Of a stretch of 64,000 nucleotides of DNA, positions 31,585 through 39,780 are shown piece after piece. Each line of letters opens with the position of its first letter. Positions within the stretch are counted from its first letter, which is position 1. A model generated the notes under the pieces. It saw only the letters and a program-made list of their open reading frames with translations. It did no database searches and was not told the DNA's origin. This stretch comes from Mycobacterium sp. GA-1285. GTDB lineage: Bacteria > Actinomycetota > Actinomycetes > Mycobacteriales > Mycobacteriaceae. Position numbers and translations under genes: made by a program. The stretch is taken from assembly GCF_001499905.1 (NCBI RefSeq), contig NZ_LQIS01000012.1, forward strand, positions 62,001 through 126,000. The letters are read 5' to 3'.

Positions 31585-32457
31585 ATGAGCGATTGGACCG
31601 CCGCGAATCTCCCCTCCTTCACCGGGCGCACCGTCATCGTGACCGGCGCCAACAGCGGCATCGGCTTGATCACCGCGCGCGAACTGGCCGGTGCCGGCGC
31701 CAAGGTCATCCTCGCTGTGCGCAACACCGCCAAAGGTGACCAGGCCGCGGCGGCGATCACGGGCGACGTCGAGGTTCGCAAGCTCGACCTGCAGGATTTG
31801 GCGTCGGTACGCGCGTTCGCCGACGGTGTCGACGCGGTCGACGTGCTGGTCAACAACGCCGGCATCATGGCCGTTCCGTACGCGTTGACGGTCGACGGCT
31901 TCGAGAGCCAGATCGGCACCAACCATCTCGGTCACTTCGCCCTGACGAACCTGCTGCTGCCCAAGATCAGCGACCGGGTCGTGACGGTGTCGTCGATCAT
32001 GCATCTGATCGGCCGGATCAATCTCAGAGACCTCAACTGGAAGGCCCGGCCCTATCTGGCGTGGCCGGCCTACGGTCAGTCGAAGCTCGCGAACCTGTTG
32101 TTCACCAAGGATCTGCAACGCCGACTCGACGAAGCCGGCTCATCGATCCGAGCGATCGCCGCACATCCGGGCTACTCCGCGACCAACCTGCAGGGCCAGA
32201 CGGGCAACCCGATCGGGACCCGCTTCTGGCTCGCAGCCAACCGGGTGTTCGCCACCGACCCGGAGTTCGGGGCCCGCCAGACCCTGTACGCGGTGGCCGA
32301 GGACGTACCGGGCAACACGTTCGTCGGCCCGCGATTCGGCAGCCGCGGTCCCACCGGGCCGACGCCGTTTCGCAGCCCGCTGGCCCGCGATGCCCGGACG
32401 GCGACGGCACTGTGGGAGCTCTCCGAACAGCTCACCGACACCAAGTTTCCGCTCTAG
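31585..32457 (+). CDS. Short-chain dehydrogenase/reductase
   Basis: A 290-residue SDR. The NAD(P)-binding Rossmann motif TGANSGIG is near residue 20, followed by NNAGIMA near 90, the catalytic serine in VSSIM, and YGQSK supplying Tyr and Lys near 155. It resembles the retinol dehydrogenase/oxidoreductase-like SDRs common in mycobacteria; the substrate is unknown. ATG 31585 is chosen because the frame upstream runs through the hairpin of cassette A. It may have lost its native upstream region to that element. Confidence 0.82.
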   Translation: MSDWTAANLPSFTGRTVIVTGANSGIGLITARELAGAGAKVILAVRNTAKGDQAAAAITGDVEVRKLDLQDLASVRAFADGVDAVDVLVNNAGIMAVPYALTVDGFESQIGTNHLGHFALTNLLLPKISDRVVTVSSIMHLIGRINLRDLNWKARPYLAWPAYGQSKLANLLFTKDLQRRLDEAGSSIRAIAAHPGYSATNLQGQTGNPIGTRFWLAANRVFATDPEFGARQTLYAVAEDVPGNTFVGPRFGSRGPTGPTPFRSPLARDARTATALWELSEQLTDTKFPL

Positions 32458-32508
32458 ATTTGGGCCTGACCGGCATTCCCGGCTACCCTGGCCGGTGATC
32501 ACGGCGAG

Positions 32509-32534
32509 GGTGGCCGCACTATGCGGAGGCCACC
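32509..32534 (+). promoter_or_regulatory. Hairpin in the rplY leader
   Basis: GGTGGC-CGCA pairs with TGCG-(GAG)-GCCACC to form a 10-bp stem with a three-base apical loop and a small bulge. It sits about 70 bp upstream of rplY and 50 bp after the reductase stop. There is no U-run, so it is more like a leader or processing structure than an intrinsic terminator. Confidence 0.4.
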
Positions 32535-32602
32535 GTTATCGACGCGAACCTCTTGTGGTTGAGCCCTGGCCGTGCTGAGCACACGACAGGAGCACCCATC
32601 TC

Positions 32603-33286
32603 ATGGCGAAGAACGCCCCCAACAACCTGACCGCCACGGTCCGCACCGAGACCGGCAAAGGCGCATCGCGCCGCGCCCGCCGTAACGGCAAGGTGCCCGC
32701 CGTCCTCTACGGTCACGGCTCCGATCCGCAGCACCTCGAGCTCGACGGCCATGACTTCGCGGCCGTTCTCCGGCGCGCCGGCACCAACGCGGTGCTGACG
32801 CTCGACCTCGACGGCAAGGAGCAGCTCGCGCTGACCAAGGCACTCGACATCCACCCGATCCGCCGCACCATCACGCACGCCGATCTGCTCGTGGTGCGTC
32901 GCGGCGAGAAGGTCACCGTCGAGGTCACTGTCGTCGTCGAGGGTGAGGCGGCGCCCGGCACGCTGGTCACCCAGGACGCCAACACGATCGAGGTCGAGGC
33001 CGACGCGCTGTCGATCCCCCCGCAGCTGACCGTCAACGTCGAGGGTGTCGAGGCCGGCACGCAGTTCAGCGCGGGTGCCATCGAGCTGCCCTCCGGCGTC
33101 ACGCTGATCTCTGATCCGGAGATGCTGGTGGTCAACGTCGTCGAAGCGCCGTCCGCCGAGGAGCTCGAGGCCGAGGGCGGCGGTGAGACGCCCGACGAGG
33201 CAGCCGCCGAGGTCGCCGAGGCCGCCGACGAGGGCGAGGGCGAGGGCGAGGGCGCCGAAGCGGCCCCCGCCGAAGAATCCGAGTAA
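32603..33286 (+). CDS. rplY: 50S ribosomal protein L25/general stress protein Ctc
   Basis: A 227-residue CTC-type L25 that binds 5S rRNA. The N-terminal L25 domain (1-95) includes [30 protein letters not shown] residues and the [13 protein letters not shown] segment. The TL5-type C-terminal domain covers about 98-185. The tail (190-227) is almost entirely Glu, Ala and Asp. The ATG follows an AGGAG site. pth begins 6 bp downstream, giving the usual rplY-pth operon. Confidence 0.95.
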   Translation: MAKNAPNNLTATVRTETGKGASRRARRNGKVPAVLYGHGSDPQHLELDGHDFAAVLRRAGTNAVLTLDLDGKEQLALTKALDIHPIRRTITHADLLVVRRGEKVTVEVTVVVEGEAAPGTLVTQDANTIEVEADALSIPPQLTVNVEGVEAGTQFSAGAIELPSGVTLISDPEMLVVNVVEAPSAEELEAEGGGETPDEAAAEVAEAADEGEGEGEGAEAAPAEESE

Positions 33287-33292
33287 TCCATC

Positions 33293-33904
33293 ATGGCCGA
33301 GCCATCCCCCCGCCCGCGGGCGGGCGGGACGGGTCCCCAGCTGGTGGTCGGTCTGGGCAATCCGGGACCGCAATACGCCACCACGCGGCACAACCTCGGG
33401 TTCCTGGTCGCCGACATCCTCGCCGACCGCATCGGCTCGGGATTCAAGGTGCACAAGAAGTCCGGCGCCGAGGTGGTCACCGGCCGGCTGGCCGGACGCT
33501 CGGTGGTGCTGGCCAAACCGCGCACCTACATGAACGAGTCGGGGCGGCAGGTCGGCCCGCTGGCCAAGTTCTACTCGGTGCCGCCGGCCGATATCGTCGT
33601 GATCCACGACGAGCTCGACATCGACTTCGGCCGCATCCGGCTGAAGTTCGGCGGCGGCGTGGCAGGACACAACGGACTACGGTCGGTGGCTTCTTCGTTG
33701 GGCAGCAACGACTTTGCGCGTATCCGCATCGGCATCGGCCGCCCGCCCGGCCGCACCGAAGGTGCGAAGTTCGTCTTGAGCACCTTCACCTCCGCCGAGT
33801 GGAAAGACGTCCCGACGATCTGCAAGCAGGCCGCCGACGCCACGGAGATCCTGGTCGCCCAGGGCGTGGAACCGGCGCAGAACATCGTGCACGCGTGGGG
33901 CTGA
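33293..33904 (+). CDS. pth: Peptidyl-tRNA hydrolase
   Basis: A 203-residue bacterial Pth that releases peptides from peptidyl-tRNA dropped from ribosomes. It has [18 protein letters not shown] with the catalytic His, [19 protein letters not shown] with the catalytic Asp, and [11 protein letters not shown]. Start ATG 33293 leaves a short Pro/Arg-rich N-terminal extension of about 15 residues. Confidence 0.96.
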   Translation: MAEPSPRPRAGGTGPQLVVGLGNPGPQYATTRHNLGFLVADILADRIGSGFKVHKKSGAEVVTGRLAGRSVVLAKPRTYMNESGRQVGPLAKFYSVPPADIVVIHDELDIDFGRIRLKFGGGVAGHNGLRSVASSLGSNDFARIRIGIGRPPGRTEGAKFVLSTFTSAEWKDVPTICKQAADATEILVAQGVEPAQNIVHAWG

Positions 33905-33969
33905 GCCGTCACGTCGTTTCCGTTGCAGCACAACGGACCCGCACCGGCCGCGTCTCGGTCCCGCGTGAC

Positions 33970-35133
33970 TCAGAGGAACGAGTTCTCGGCGGTGAGGCCT
34001 CGCTCGGGGAACTCCCCGAGCGCGAACGTCTCGGCGTTACCGAGCCCGGAACCGCCACCCACCGGATCGTCCACGCGCACAAGCAGATCCCGCAGCTGAT
34101 GCAGCTTGCGTGCGTTCTCCGCGGTGTCGCAGTCGGTCACGTGATAACCCTCGACCCGCAGATCGCCCACCCACTGGCCGTAGACCCAGTCGTTCCAGCC
34201 GTAGTAGCCCGCGGTGCCGAGGTGAAAGCCCGTCGGTCCGGCCGCGGTGATCGTCAGAGGCCTCCGGGACCCGTCGGTGTCGATCAACGTGACCGTGCCG
34301 TGGGTCAATCGCCGGTTCTCGTCGTTGAAATGCAGATCCTGCTCCACCGAGACGAACCGGTGCGATGTGCCGTCGTCATTCTGTTGCTCTGCCTGGCAAC
34401 GAATTTCGAGGAAGCCGTCGCCGCGCTCCTCCTGATACATCACGAACAGCGAATACGCCGATCCGTCGGGGCGCGTCAGCGTCATCGGCAGCCAGGTCAT
34501 GAACATCTGCTTGATCTTGCGACCCCCTCGGGGCAGGCCGGGAATGGGTTTGCCGACACCGGGTCGCAGGCCCCAGGAGTGGTCCCGTACCGAAATCCAC
34601 TCGTCGGGTCGGATCTCGGTACGACGGCCGTCGACCTCGACCCAGCCCGACGCCACACCGATCTGGTGGTAGCGCAACACATTATGGGTGACGCGGTAGC
34701 CGTCCGGGCTGCGGTCGGGCCACGGGTCCTCCAGCGCCGCGTCGAAGCTGCCTGACATGACGACGTCGAAGGAGATCGGCGCGTGTTCGGTCGGCTCCAG
34801 GCTCACCTGAATCGACCGCAGCGGTTCGAGCACGCGATAACGGATCGGCCCGACCTCGGTCGCGGAGGGATCGGTTGACAGACGCCGGCCGGCGCGCACT
34901 GTCCACTGCTCGGTGCCGCGGCACACCCCCGCGGCACCGTCGAAAACCCCACGGTTGGTGTACTTCCCGACGCCGAGAACGACCTGCAGCGAATTGTCAC
35001 GCGCATGCGCGAGCGTCCATATCTTCTCCGTCCACGACGGATCCGACTGGCTGACCGTCGCGAACGTATCGACGATCTGGTGGGTGAGCGACTCGTCTTC
35101 GGGTACCAGACCGCCGTAGTTCGTCGTCAACAA
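33970..35133 (-). CDS. Conserved hypothetical protein, AttH/DUF7064-like
   Basis: A 387-residue protein, mostly beta-strand, with no signal peptide or membrane segment. Repeated W-rich strands (EWISVRDHSWGLRPGVG; MFMTWLPMTLTRPDGSAYS; GYYGWNDWVYGQW) suggest a lipocalin-like tandem barrel of the AttH/CrtC type often annotated DUF7064/7065. Mycobacterial members sit among lipid or steroid-degradation genes; no reaction is known. It lies 6 bp after the PF10118-type gene on the same strand, so they are probably one operon. Confidence 0.6.
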   Translation of the reverse strand: MLTTNYGGLVPEDESLTHQIVDTFATVSQSDPSWTEKIWTLAHARDNSLQVVLGVGKYTNRGVFDGAAGVCRGTEQWTVRAGRRLSTDPSATEVGPIRYRVLEPLRSIQVSLEPTEHAPISFDVVMSGSFDAALEDPWPDRSPDGYRVTHNVLRYHQIGVASGWVEVDGRRTEIRPDEWISVRDHSWGLRPGVGKPIPGLPRGGRKIKQMFMTWLPMTLTRPDGSAYSLFVMYQEERGDGFLEIRCQAEQQNDDGTSHRFVSVEQDLHFNDENRRLTHGTVTLIDTDGSRRPLTITAAGPTGFHLGTAGYYGWNDWVYGQWVGDLRVEGYHVTDCDTAENARKLHQLRDLLVRVDDPVGGGSGLGNAETFALGEFPERGLTAENSFL

Positions 35134-35139
35134 TCGATG

Positions 35140-36072
35140 TCACCTTCCCCTGGTGCCCGACGACCGGGCGAACGTCGTCATGTCCGCGCCGCTGTCGTAG
35201 GCGCTCATCCAGGTCTGCGCCCACGCGGGCAGCGGTTGATCGGCGGGATCGTGGTACGGCATCTGCGAAAGCGCCAGCCGCCAAACCATCTTGGCCAGGT
35301 CGGCGGTCGGAACCGGTTGGAAGATCGTCGGCGCAACCCCGCCGTCGCGGAGGCGACGCACGATGGGCAGGCGGTGTTTGAGCTCACCCGTCAAGAAGTC
35401 GCCGGACAACAATTCGCGGGTGGAGACGCCGCGATCCTCGATCGGCACCACCTCGTCGAACGCCTTCGCGATCGCGTCGGCTACAGCCCCGACGTGGCTG
35501 AACGTTCTCTTGATGTACTTGACGCGGGACCACGGGTGGGGGTTGACGTGATTGCACAGGATCAGCCCCGAACTGCGGTGCTCGATCTCCTCCACGAAAT
35601 GCCACATCATCAGCGAGGCGACCCGCGCATCGCCCCCGCCGAACAGCGAATCACGGTGGTCGAGAATCACTTTGAACAGTGGGGTGAACGTCGCTTCCAG
35701 GTTCGCGACGTAGGCGAGGTGGAAGGCGACCGGCTCGTTCTTCAACAGCTCGTCATAGGCCGCGCAGGCGTCGGCGTAGCACTGTTCGAGGTCCGGATAG
35801 CGGTCGATCAGCGCGAGCATGTGCTTGCGGTGCGCCGCGGCATGCTGCGCTTCCTGCTTGAGGAACCCCTCGGCCTCCGCCGCGACGTGCGGGCTTTCGG
35901 CCAACCGGTCCGCGGCCATCCGCACCGCGCTGACGATGTAGCGCTCGAACGGCACCGCGATGAACGTGAACGCGTTACAGAACAGTCCGAAGTTCGGATT
36001 GGCCGGCTGCCACATGAACGGCACCGACATGTCGAACTCCCATCCGATTTTGCGGACGATGAGGTCGGTCAC
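35140..36072 (-). CDS. Predicted metal-dependent hydrolase (PF10118-like, ferritin-type helices)
   Basis: A 310-residue helical protein with two metal-ligand-like segments, FLKQEAQHAAAHRKHM (about 78-93) and MMWHFVEEIEHRSSG (about 165-179). Both have the ExxH pattern of a di-iron four-helix fold. This matches the family named predicted metal-dependent hydrolase (PF10118), whose real activity is unproven. GTG 36072 is preferred to an upstream in-frame codon because GGAGGA lies 8 nt before it. It is divergent from the TetR gene at 36193, a likely regulator. Confidence 0.68.
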   Translation of the reverse strand: MTDLIVRKIGWEFDMSVPFMWQPANPNFGLFCNAFTFIAVPFERYIVSAVRMAADRLAESPHVAAEAEGFLKQEAQHAAAHRKHMLALIDRYPDLEQCYADACAAYDELLKNEPVAFHLAYVANLEATFTPLFKVILDHRDSLFGGGDARVASLMMWHFVEEIEHRSSGLILCNHVNPHPWSRVKYIKRTFSHVGAVADAIAKAFDEVVPIEDRGVSTRELLSGDFLTGELKHRLPIVRRLRDGGVAPTIFQPVPTADLAKMVWRLALSQMPYHDPADQPLPAWAQTWMSAYDSGADMTTFARSSGTRGR

Positions 36073-36173
36073 CGTTGCTCTCCTCCGCACCGGACGTGAC
36101 GTGCGCTGTCCGGTGACTCACCCGTCAATGGGACGCTCGGGCATGATGTAGCGTCAGTGTGACATTTGACCCC

Positions 36174-36186
36174 CTGAATGTAAAGG
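36174..36186 (+). promoter_or_regulatory. Candidate TetR operator, upstream copy
   Basis: CTGAATGTAAAGG lies just before the tetR start at 36193. Its reverse complement recurs with one inserted base (CCTTTACATTGCAG) at 36763-36776, just after tetR and upstream of the phosphotransferase. The pair flanks the regulator gene and is a reasonable operator candidate. Confidence 0.4.
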
Positions 36187-36192
36187 TTGGTC

Positions 36193-36753
36193 GTGGCCCG
36201 TACCGAGGATGCCGAGCAGTCGACGCGGCGACGCATCCTCGCCGCCACGTTCGTCGTGCTGGCCCGCGATGGCCGGCGCAAGTTGCAACTATCCGATGTC
36301 GCCGCCGAAGCAGGCGTCTCCCGCCCGACGCTGTACCGCCACTTCGGTTCGAAGGAGGGCTTGCTCGAGGCGTTCGGCCTCTACGAGCAAGACAACTTCG
36401 ATGCGGGGATCGCAACCGCGATGGCAGGCCTCGTGGGTCCCGAACGCCTCGATGCGGCATTGCGGTTCGTCGTCGAGTTTCAGAGCACGTACTCGCTCGG
36501 ATCGCTCGCCGATGTGGAACCCGAACACGTGCTTCATCAGATGAGGCGTGTGCTGCCGATCATGCACGAGCGGATCGCGCGGATCATTCCCGGCGACAAC
36601 AACGATGTCGCCGCCGCGGCCGTCGTCCGCATCGCCGTGTGCCACTATCTGCTCGGAGGCGGCAGTCCCGAGAGTTTCCTCGCCGAGCTGCGCCACGCCG
36701 CAGGCCGTCGGGTCACGTCGAGAAGCGAATCAGATACCGACCATCGGATGTAA
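36193..36753 (+). CDS. TetR-family regulator
   Basis: A 186-residue TetR-type repressor with the helix-turn-helix at about 28-55 (LSDVAAEAGVSRPTLYRHFGSKEGLL) and a helical effector domain. GTG 36193 is used because AAAGG lies 6 nt upstream; TTG at 36187 is in frame too. It is divergent from the PF10118/DUF7064 operon and 47 bp upstream of a phosphotransferase-like gene, so either could be its target. Confidence 0.8.
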   Translation: MARTEDAEQSTRRRILAATFVVLARDGRRKLQLSDVAAEAGVSRPTLYRHFGSKEGLLEAFGLYEQDNFDAGIATAMAGLVGPERLDAALRFVVEFQSTYSLGSLADVEPEHVLHQMRRVLPIMHERIARIIPGDNNDVAAAAVVRIAVCHYLLGGGSPESFLAELRHAAGRRVTSRSESDTDHRM

Positions 36754-36762
36754 TAGCCGCAG

Positions 36763-36776
36763 CCTTTACATTGCAG
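36763..36776 (-). promoter_or_regulatory. Candidate TetR operator, downstream copy
   Basis: CCTTTACATTGCAG is the inverted counterpart of the site at 36174-36186. It is 24 bp upstream of the phosphotransferase ATG, a position that would block its promoter. Confidence 0.4.
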
Positions 36777-36800
36777 CATCGTCGTGTAACCCTACTTTGC

Positions 36801-37850
36801 ATGGCGGGCATCGCTCTGGTCAGACGCGACCTCGAGGCCACCCGCGCGAGATTGCGCGACTGGTTCGCCCACGGGCACGCCGACGAGGTGGTCGTATCCG
36901 AACTCCGACCGGCGAACCGGGCCGCTGGGTGGTCGAGCGAGACGCTGGTGTTCTCGGTCGACATCGGCGGGCGCTCCAGCGAGCACGTCATCCGGATACC
37001 GCCCGCGGGCGGCGGGATCTTTCCCGACTACGACTTCAACGCGCAGTCCGCGACGCAGCGACTTCTCCGCGAACACGGTGTCGCGACACCGTCGCCGATT
37101 CACTACGAACCCGACGAATCGTGGATCGGATCGAAATTCCTTGTGATGCCGCGCATTGTCGGCCACACGCCGTCCGACACCAGTTACGCCACCCGGGGTT
37201 GGTTGCACGACGCAGGCGTGGCCGTCCAACGGCGAGTGCACGACTCGTTCCTGGAAACCATGGCGCGCCTACATCGAGTGCCCCCCGGGCAGGCTCCGTG
37301 GCTGGCGCGGCCGGGCGGTGTCGGTGTCAGCGCTGAACTCGACTGGTGGCGGGAATACGTGAAATGGGGCACCGACAACCACGTCCCCGACGACGTCACC
37401 GAGGCCTTCGACTGGCTGACGCGTCGCCAACCCTCTGCCACAGCGGATTTGAGTATCTGCTGGGGTGACGCGCGATTGTCCAACGCCATCTTCGACGATT
37501 CCGGCGAACTCGTCGGCGCGTTGGACTGGGAACAGGCCTGCGTCTGTCCCGCTGAGGCCGATGTCGCGTGGTGGCTGGCCACGCGCAAGCAGATGCTCGA
37601 GGTCAACGGATTGGACCTCGACCCCGAACTGGAAGGCTTCGACAGCCGCGATTCGGTGATCGGACGCTATGAGGAGATGCTCGGCAGGCCACTGCAGGAT
37701 CTCGACTGGTATGAGATCTTCGCGATGGTCCGCATGGGCTGTTGCATTCTGCGAACGCAGGTGCTGTTGCGGGCGACCGGGCAGTCGGATCACTTCCTCA
37801 CCCGGGCGCCGATCCTGCCCGCCTGGACGGTGGTGGCGATTCGCGCCTAG
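36801..37850 (+). CDS. APH-family phosphotransferase (aminoglycoside phosphotransferase-like)
   Basis: A 349-residue kinase-fold protein of the APH/choline kinase superfamily. The nucleotide-binding lobe has VIRIPP and an SKFLVMPRIVGH hinge. The catalytic loop is SICWGDARLSNAIF (H/C-x-D-x4-N pattern, Asp and Asn present), followed by ALDWEQA for the second metal-binding Asp. Mycobacterial members are often linked to fatty-acid or steroid metabolism rather than antibiotic resistance, so resistance should not be assumed. Its stop shares CTAG with the stop of the convergent permease gene. Confidence 0.75.
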   Translation: MAGIALVRRDLEATRARLRDWFAHGHADEVVVSELRPANRAAGWSSETLVFSVDIGGRSSEHVIRIPPAGGGIFPDYDFNAQSATQRLLREHGVATPSPIHYEPDESWIGSKFLVMPRIVGHTPSDTSYATRGWLHDAGVAVQRRVHDSFLETMARLHRVPPGQAPWLARPGGVGVSAELDWWREYVKWGTDNHVPDDVTEAFDWLTRRQPSATADLSICWGDARLSNAIFDDSGELVGALDWEQACVCPAEADVAWWLATRKQMLEVNGLDLDPELEGFDSRDSVIGRYEEMLGRPLQDLDWYEIFAMVRMGCCILRTQVLLRATGQSDHFLTRAPILPAWTVVAIRA

Positions 37851-38713
37851 CCACCGGTGCGGCGGGCGTAGGCGCGCAGGGCGAACGGTGCGAAGACCGC
37901 CGTCAGCAACAGGGACCAGATGACGGTTGCCAGCACCGGATGGTGCAGCGGCAGCTGCGCGCTCTCCGGTGCGGGTCCGCCGTTACCCCACAACTGGCGC
38001 ATCGCCTGCGCAAGCGACGAAACGGGATTCCACTCGGCGATCACCCGCAGCCAGTGCGGCATCGGCTCGGTCGGCACAAACGTGTTGGCCAGGAACGTGA
38101 TCGGGAACAACACGGTGAACATCACACCGTTGACGGCTTCGACGCTGCGCAGCAGTGAGCCGACCAGGATGCCGAACCAGATCATTCCGAAGCCGAAGAC
38201 CAGTACCAAAGCGAAGGCCAGTACCGCCTCGGCGACGCTGCCGCGGATGCGCCAGCCGATCGCCAGGCCTGTCAGCGCCATCACCACCACGCCCAGCGAC
38301 GAGTGGATCAAGCTGGCGATGCTGCGACCGATGAGCACCGAGGACCGCGAGATCGGCAGCGACCGAAACCGGTCGATGATGCCCTTCTCGACGTCGGCGG
38401 TGATACCGGATGCCACGACAAATGCCGAGAACACGATGGTCTGCGCCTGAATGCCTGGGAGCAGGAACTCGCGGTAATTGGTGCCTCCGGGGTTGGGTAT
38501 CGAGGCGCCGAACACGAACGCGAACAGCAGCACGAACATGATGGGCTGCGCGGTGACGTCGCTCAGCATCTCGGGCATGCGCTTGGTGTGGATCATGTTG
38601 CGCTTGACCATGATCCACGATTGCTGAGCTATGTTGGTGCGTCGAACCGCGACCCGTCGCTCGGGGGCCTGCGCAGGTGGCGCCATGATCGTCATGTCCC
38701 TCTTGGTTGTCAT
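37847..38713 (-). CDS. ABC-2 type exporter permease (DrrB-like)
   Basis: A 288-residue membrane protein with an N-terminal cytoplasmic region and about six transmembrane helices (roughly 60-80, 95-117, 140-165, 175-200, 205-228, 258-280). The ABC-2 signature region ITADVEKGIIDRFRSLPISR lies in the middle. It pairs with the ATPase upstream: the ATPase stop overlaps this ATG (ATGA), giving translational coupling. DrrA/DrrB-type exporters move lipids or drugs; the cargo is unknown. Confidence 0.85.
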   Translation of the reverse strand: MTTKRDMTIMAPPAQAPERRVAVRRTNIAQQSWIMVKRNMIHTKRMPEMLSDVTAQPIMFVLLFAFVFGASIPNPGGTNYREFLLPGIQAQTIVFSAFVVASGITADVEKGIIDRFRSLPISRSSVLIGRSIASLIHSSLGVVVMALTGLAIGWRIRGSVAEAVLAFALVLVFGFGMIWFGILVGSLLRSVEAVNGVMFTVLFPITFLANTFVPTEPMPHWLRVIAEWNPVSSLAQAMRQLWGNGGPAPESAQLPLHHPVLATVIWSLLLTAVFAPFALRAYARRTGG

Positions 38714-39672
38714 GCGTCCTCTTTTTCGCTGCGGTGGCCGGTCAGCGAGAGGAACACGTCGTCGAGGCTCGGTCGCGACAATCCGATGTCGTCGACGGCG
38801 ATGTTGCTTTCCCGCAACCAGCCCGCGACGCGGATCATGTCGTCGAGACCGTCTGCGGCTGTGGTCAATTCACGAGCGCCGACGTTGACGAACACCTCGG
38901 TGCCGCCCTTGGCCAGCAGCGCCTCGGCGGCGGGAAGATCCTCGGCTTTCGTCACGGTGACGACGAGGCTGGCGTTGCCTGCCTGTTGTTTGAGCTGAAG
39001 TGGCGAACCCTCGGCGATGATGCGGCCCTTGTCGATCACCAGGATGTTGTCGGCGAGTTGGTCGGCCTCCTCGAGATACTGGGTGGTCAGCAGCAGCGTG
39101 GTGCCCTGCCTGACCAGATCCCTGAGCACGTCCCACAATTGGTTGCGGCTGTGCGGATCCAGCCCGGTGGTCGGCTCGTCGAGGAACAACACCGGCGGTG
39201 AGGCGAGCAGGCTCACCGCGAGATCGAGCCGGCGGCGCATGCCGCCCGAGTAGGACCTCACCACGCGATCCGCGGCGTCGTCGAGTGAAAACTGTTCCAG
39301 CAGTTGGCCACCCAGCCGCGCGAGGTCTTTCCTGCCGATGCCGTAGAGCCCGCCGATCATCCGGATGTTCTCGCGGCCGGTGAGCAGTTCGTCGACGGTC
39401 GCGACCTGACCGGTCAGACCCATGTTGCGGCGCACCTGGTCGGGTTCGCGGACGACGTCGTAGCCGGCGACGCGGGCGGTGCCGCTGGTCGGTTCGGTCA
39501 ACGTCGTCATCATCCGCACCGTGGTGGTCTTTCCGGCGCCGTTGGGGCCCAGCAGGCCGAGAACGGTGCCGGGCGGAACAACAAAGCTGACCCGGTCGAC
39601 AGCGGGTCCGCCGGAGGCGTCGCCGAAGCGCTTCACCAGGTCGATCGCCTCGATGGCGGGAGCGGAAGGCAT
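38710..39672 (-). CDS. ABC exporter ATPase (DrrA-like)
   Basis: A 320-residue ATPase of the daunorubicin-resistance type: Walker A LLGPNGAGKTTT near residue 42, signature SYSGGMRRRLDLA near 143, Walker B PPVLFLDEPTTGLD, and the DrrA-type C-terminal regulatory domain after residue 230. The ATG at 39672 is chosen because a TACGGT -10 element ends 7 nt before it, suggesting a leaderless start. It drives the permease encoded immediately downstream. Confidence 0.87.
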   Translation of the reverse strand: MPSAPAIEAIDLVKRFGDASGGPAVDRVSFVVPPGTVLGLLGPNGAGKTTTVRMMTTLTEPTSGTARVAGYDVVREPDQVRRNMGLTGQVATVDELLTGRENIRMIGGLYGIGRKDLARLGGQLLEQFSLDDAADRVVRSYSGGMRRRLDLAVSLLASPPVLFLDEPTTGLDPHSRNQLWDVLRDLVRQGTTLLLTTQYLEEADQLADNILVIDKGRIIAEGSPLQLKQQAGNASLVVTVTKAEDLPAAEALLAKGGTEVFVNVGARELTTAADGLDDMIRVAGWLRESNIAVDDIGLSRPSLDDVFLSLTGHRSEKEDA

Positions 39673-39731
39673 GACACCGACCGTATCGACATTCACCGAC
39701 AGCTCGTTATCCCCGGCTGCGCGTGGGCCCG

Positions 39732-39769
39732 GCGTGACCGTGCGCAAATTGCTGTTCGCACGGTCGCGC
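39732..39769. repeat. Solo hairpin repeat
   Basis: GCGTGACCGTGCG (39732-39744) and CGCACGGTCGCGC (39757-39769) pair with one mismatch around a 12-nt loop. It lies between the acyl-CoA ligase stop and the ABC ATPase. It resembles the hairpins at cassettes A and B in having CGCGA-type outer ends but has no associated gene. Confidence 0.65.
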
Positions 39770-39780
39770 CAACAGAGGAA

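Noticed and set aside
36801..37850. Aminoglycoside resistance gene
   Set aside because: The APH-like fold is shared by many metabolic kinases; there is no resistance-gene context or close resemblance to known enzymes.
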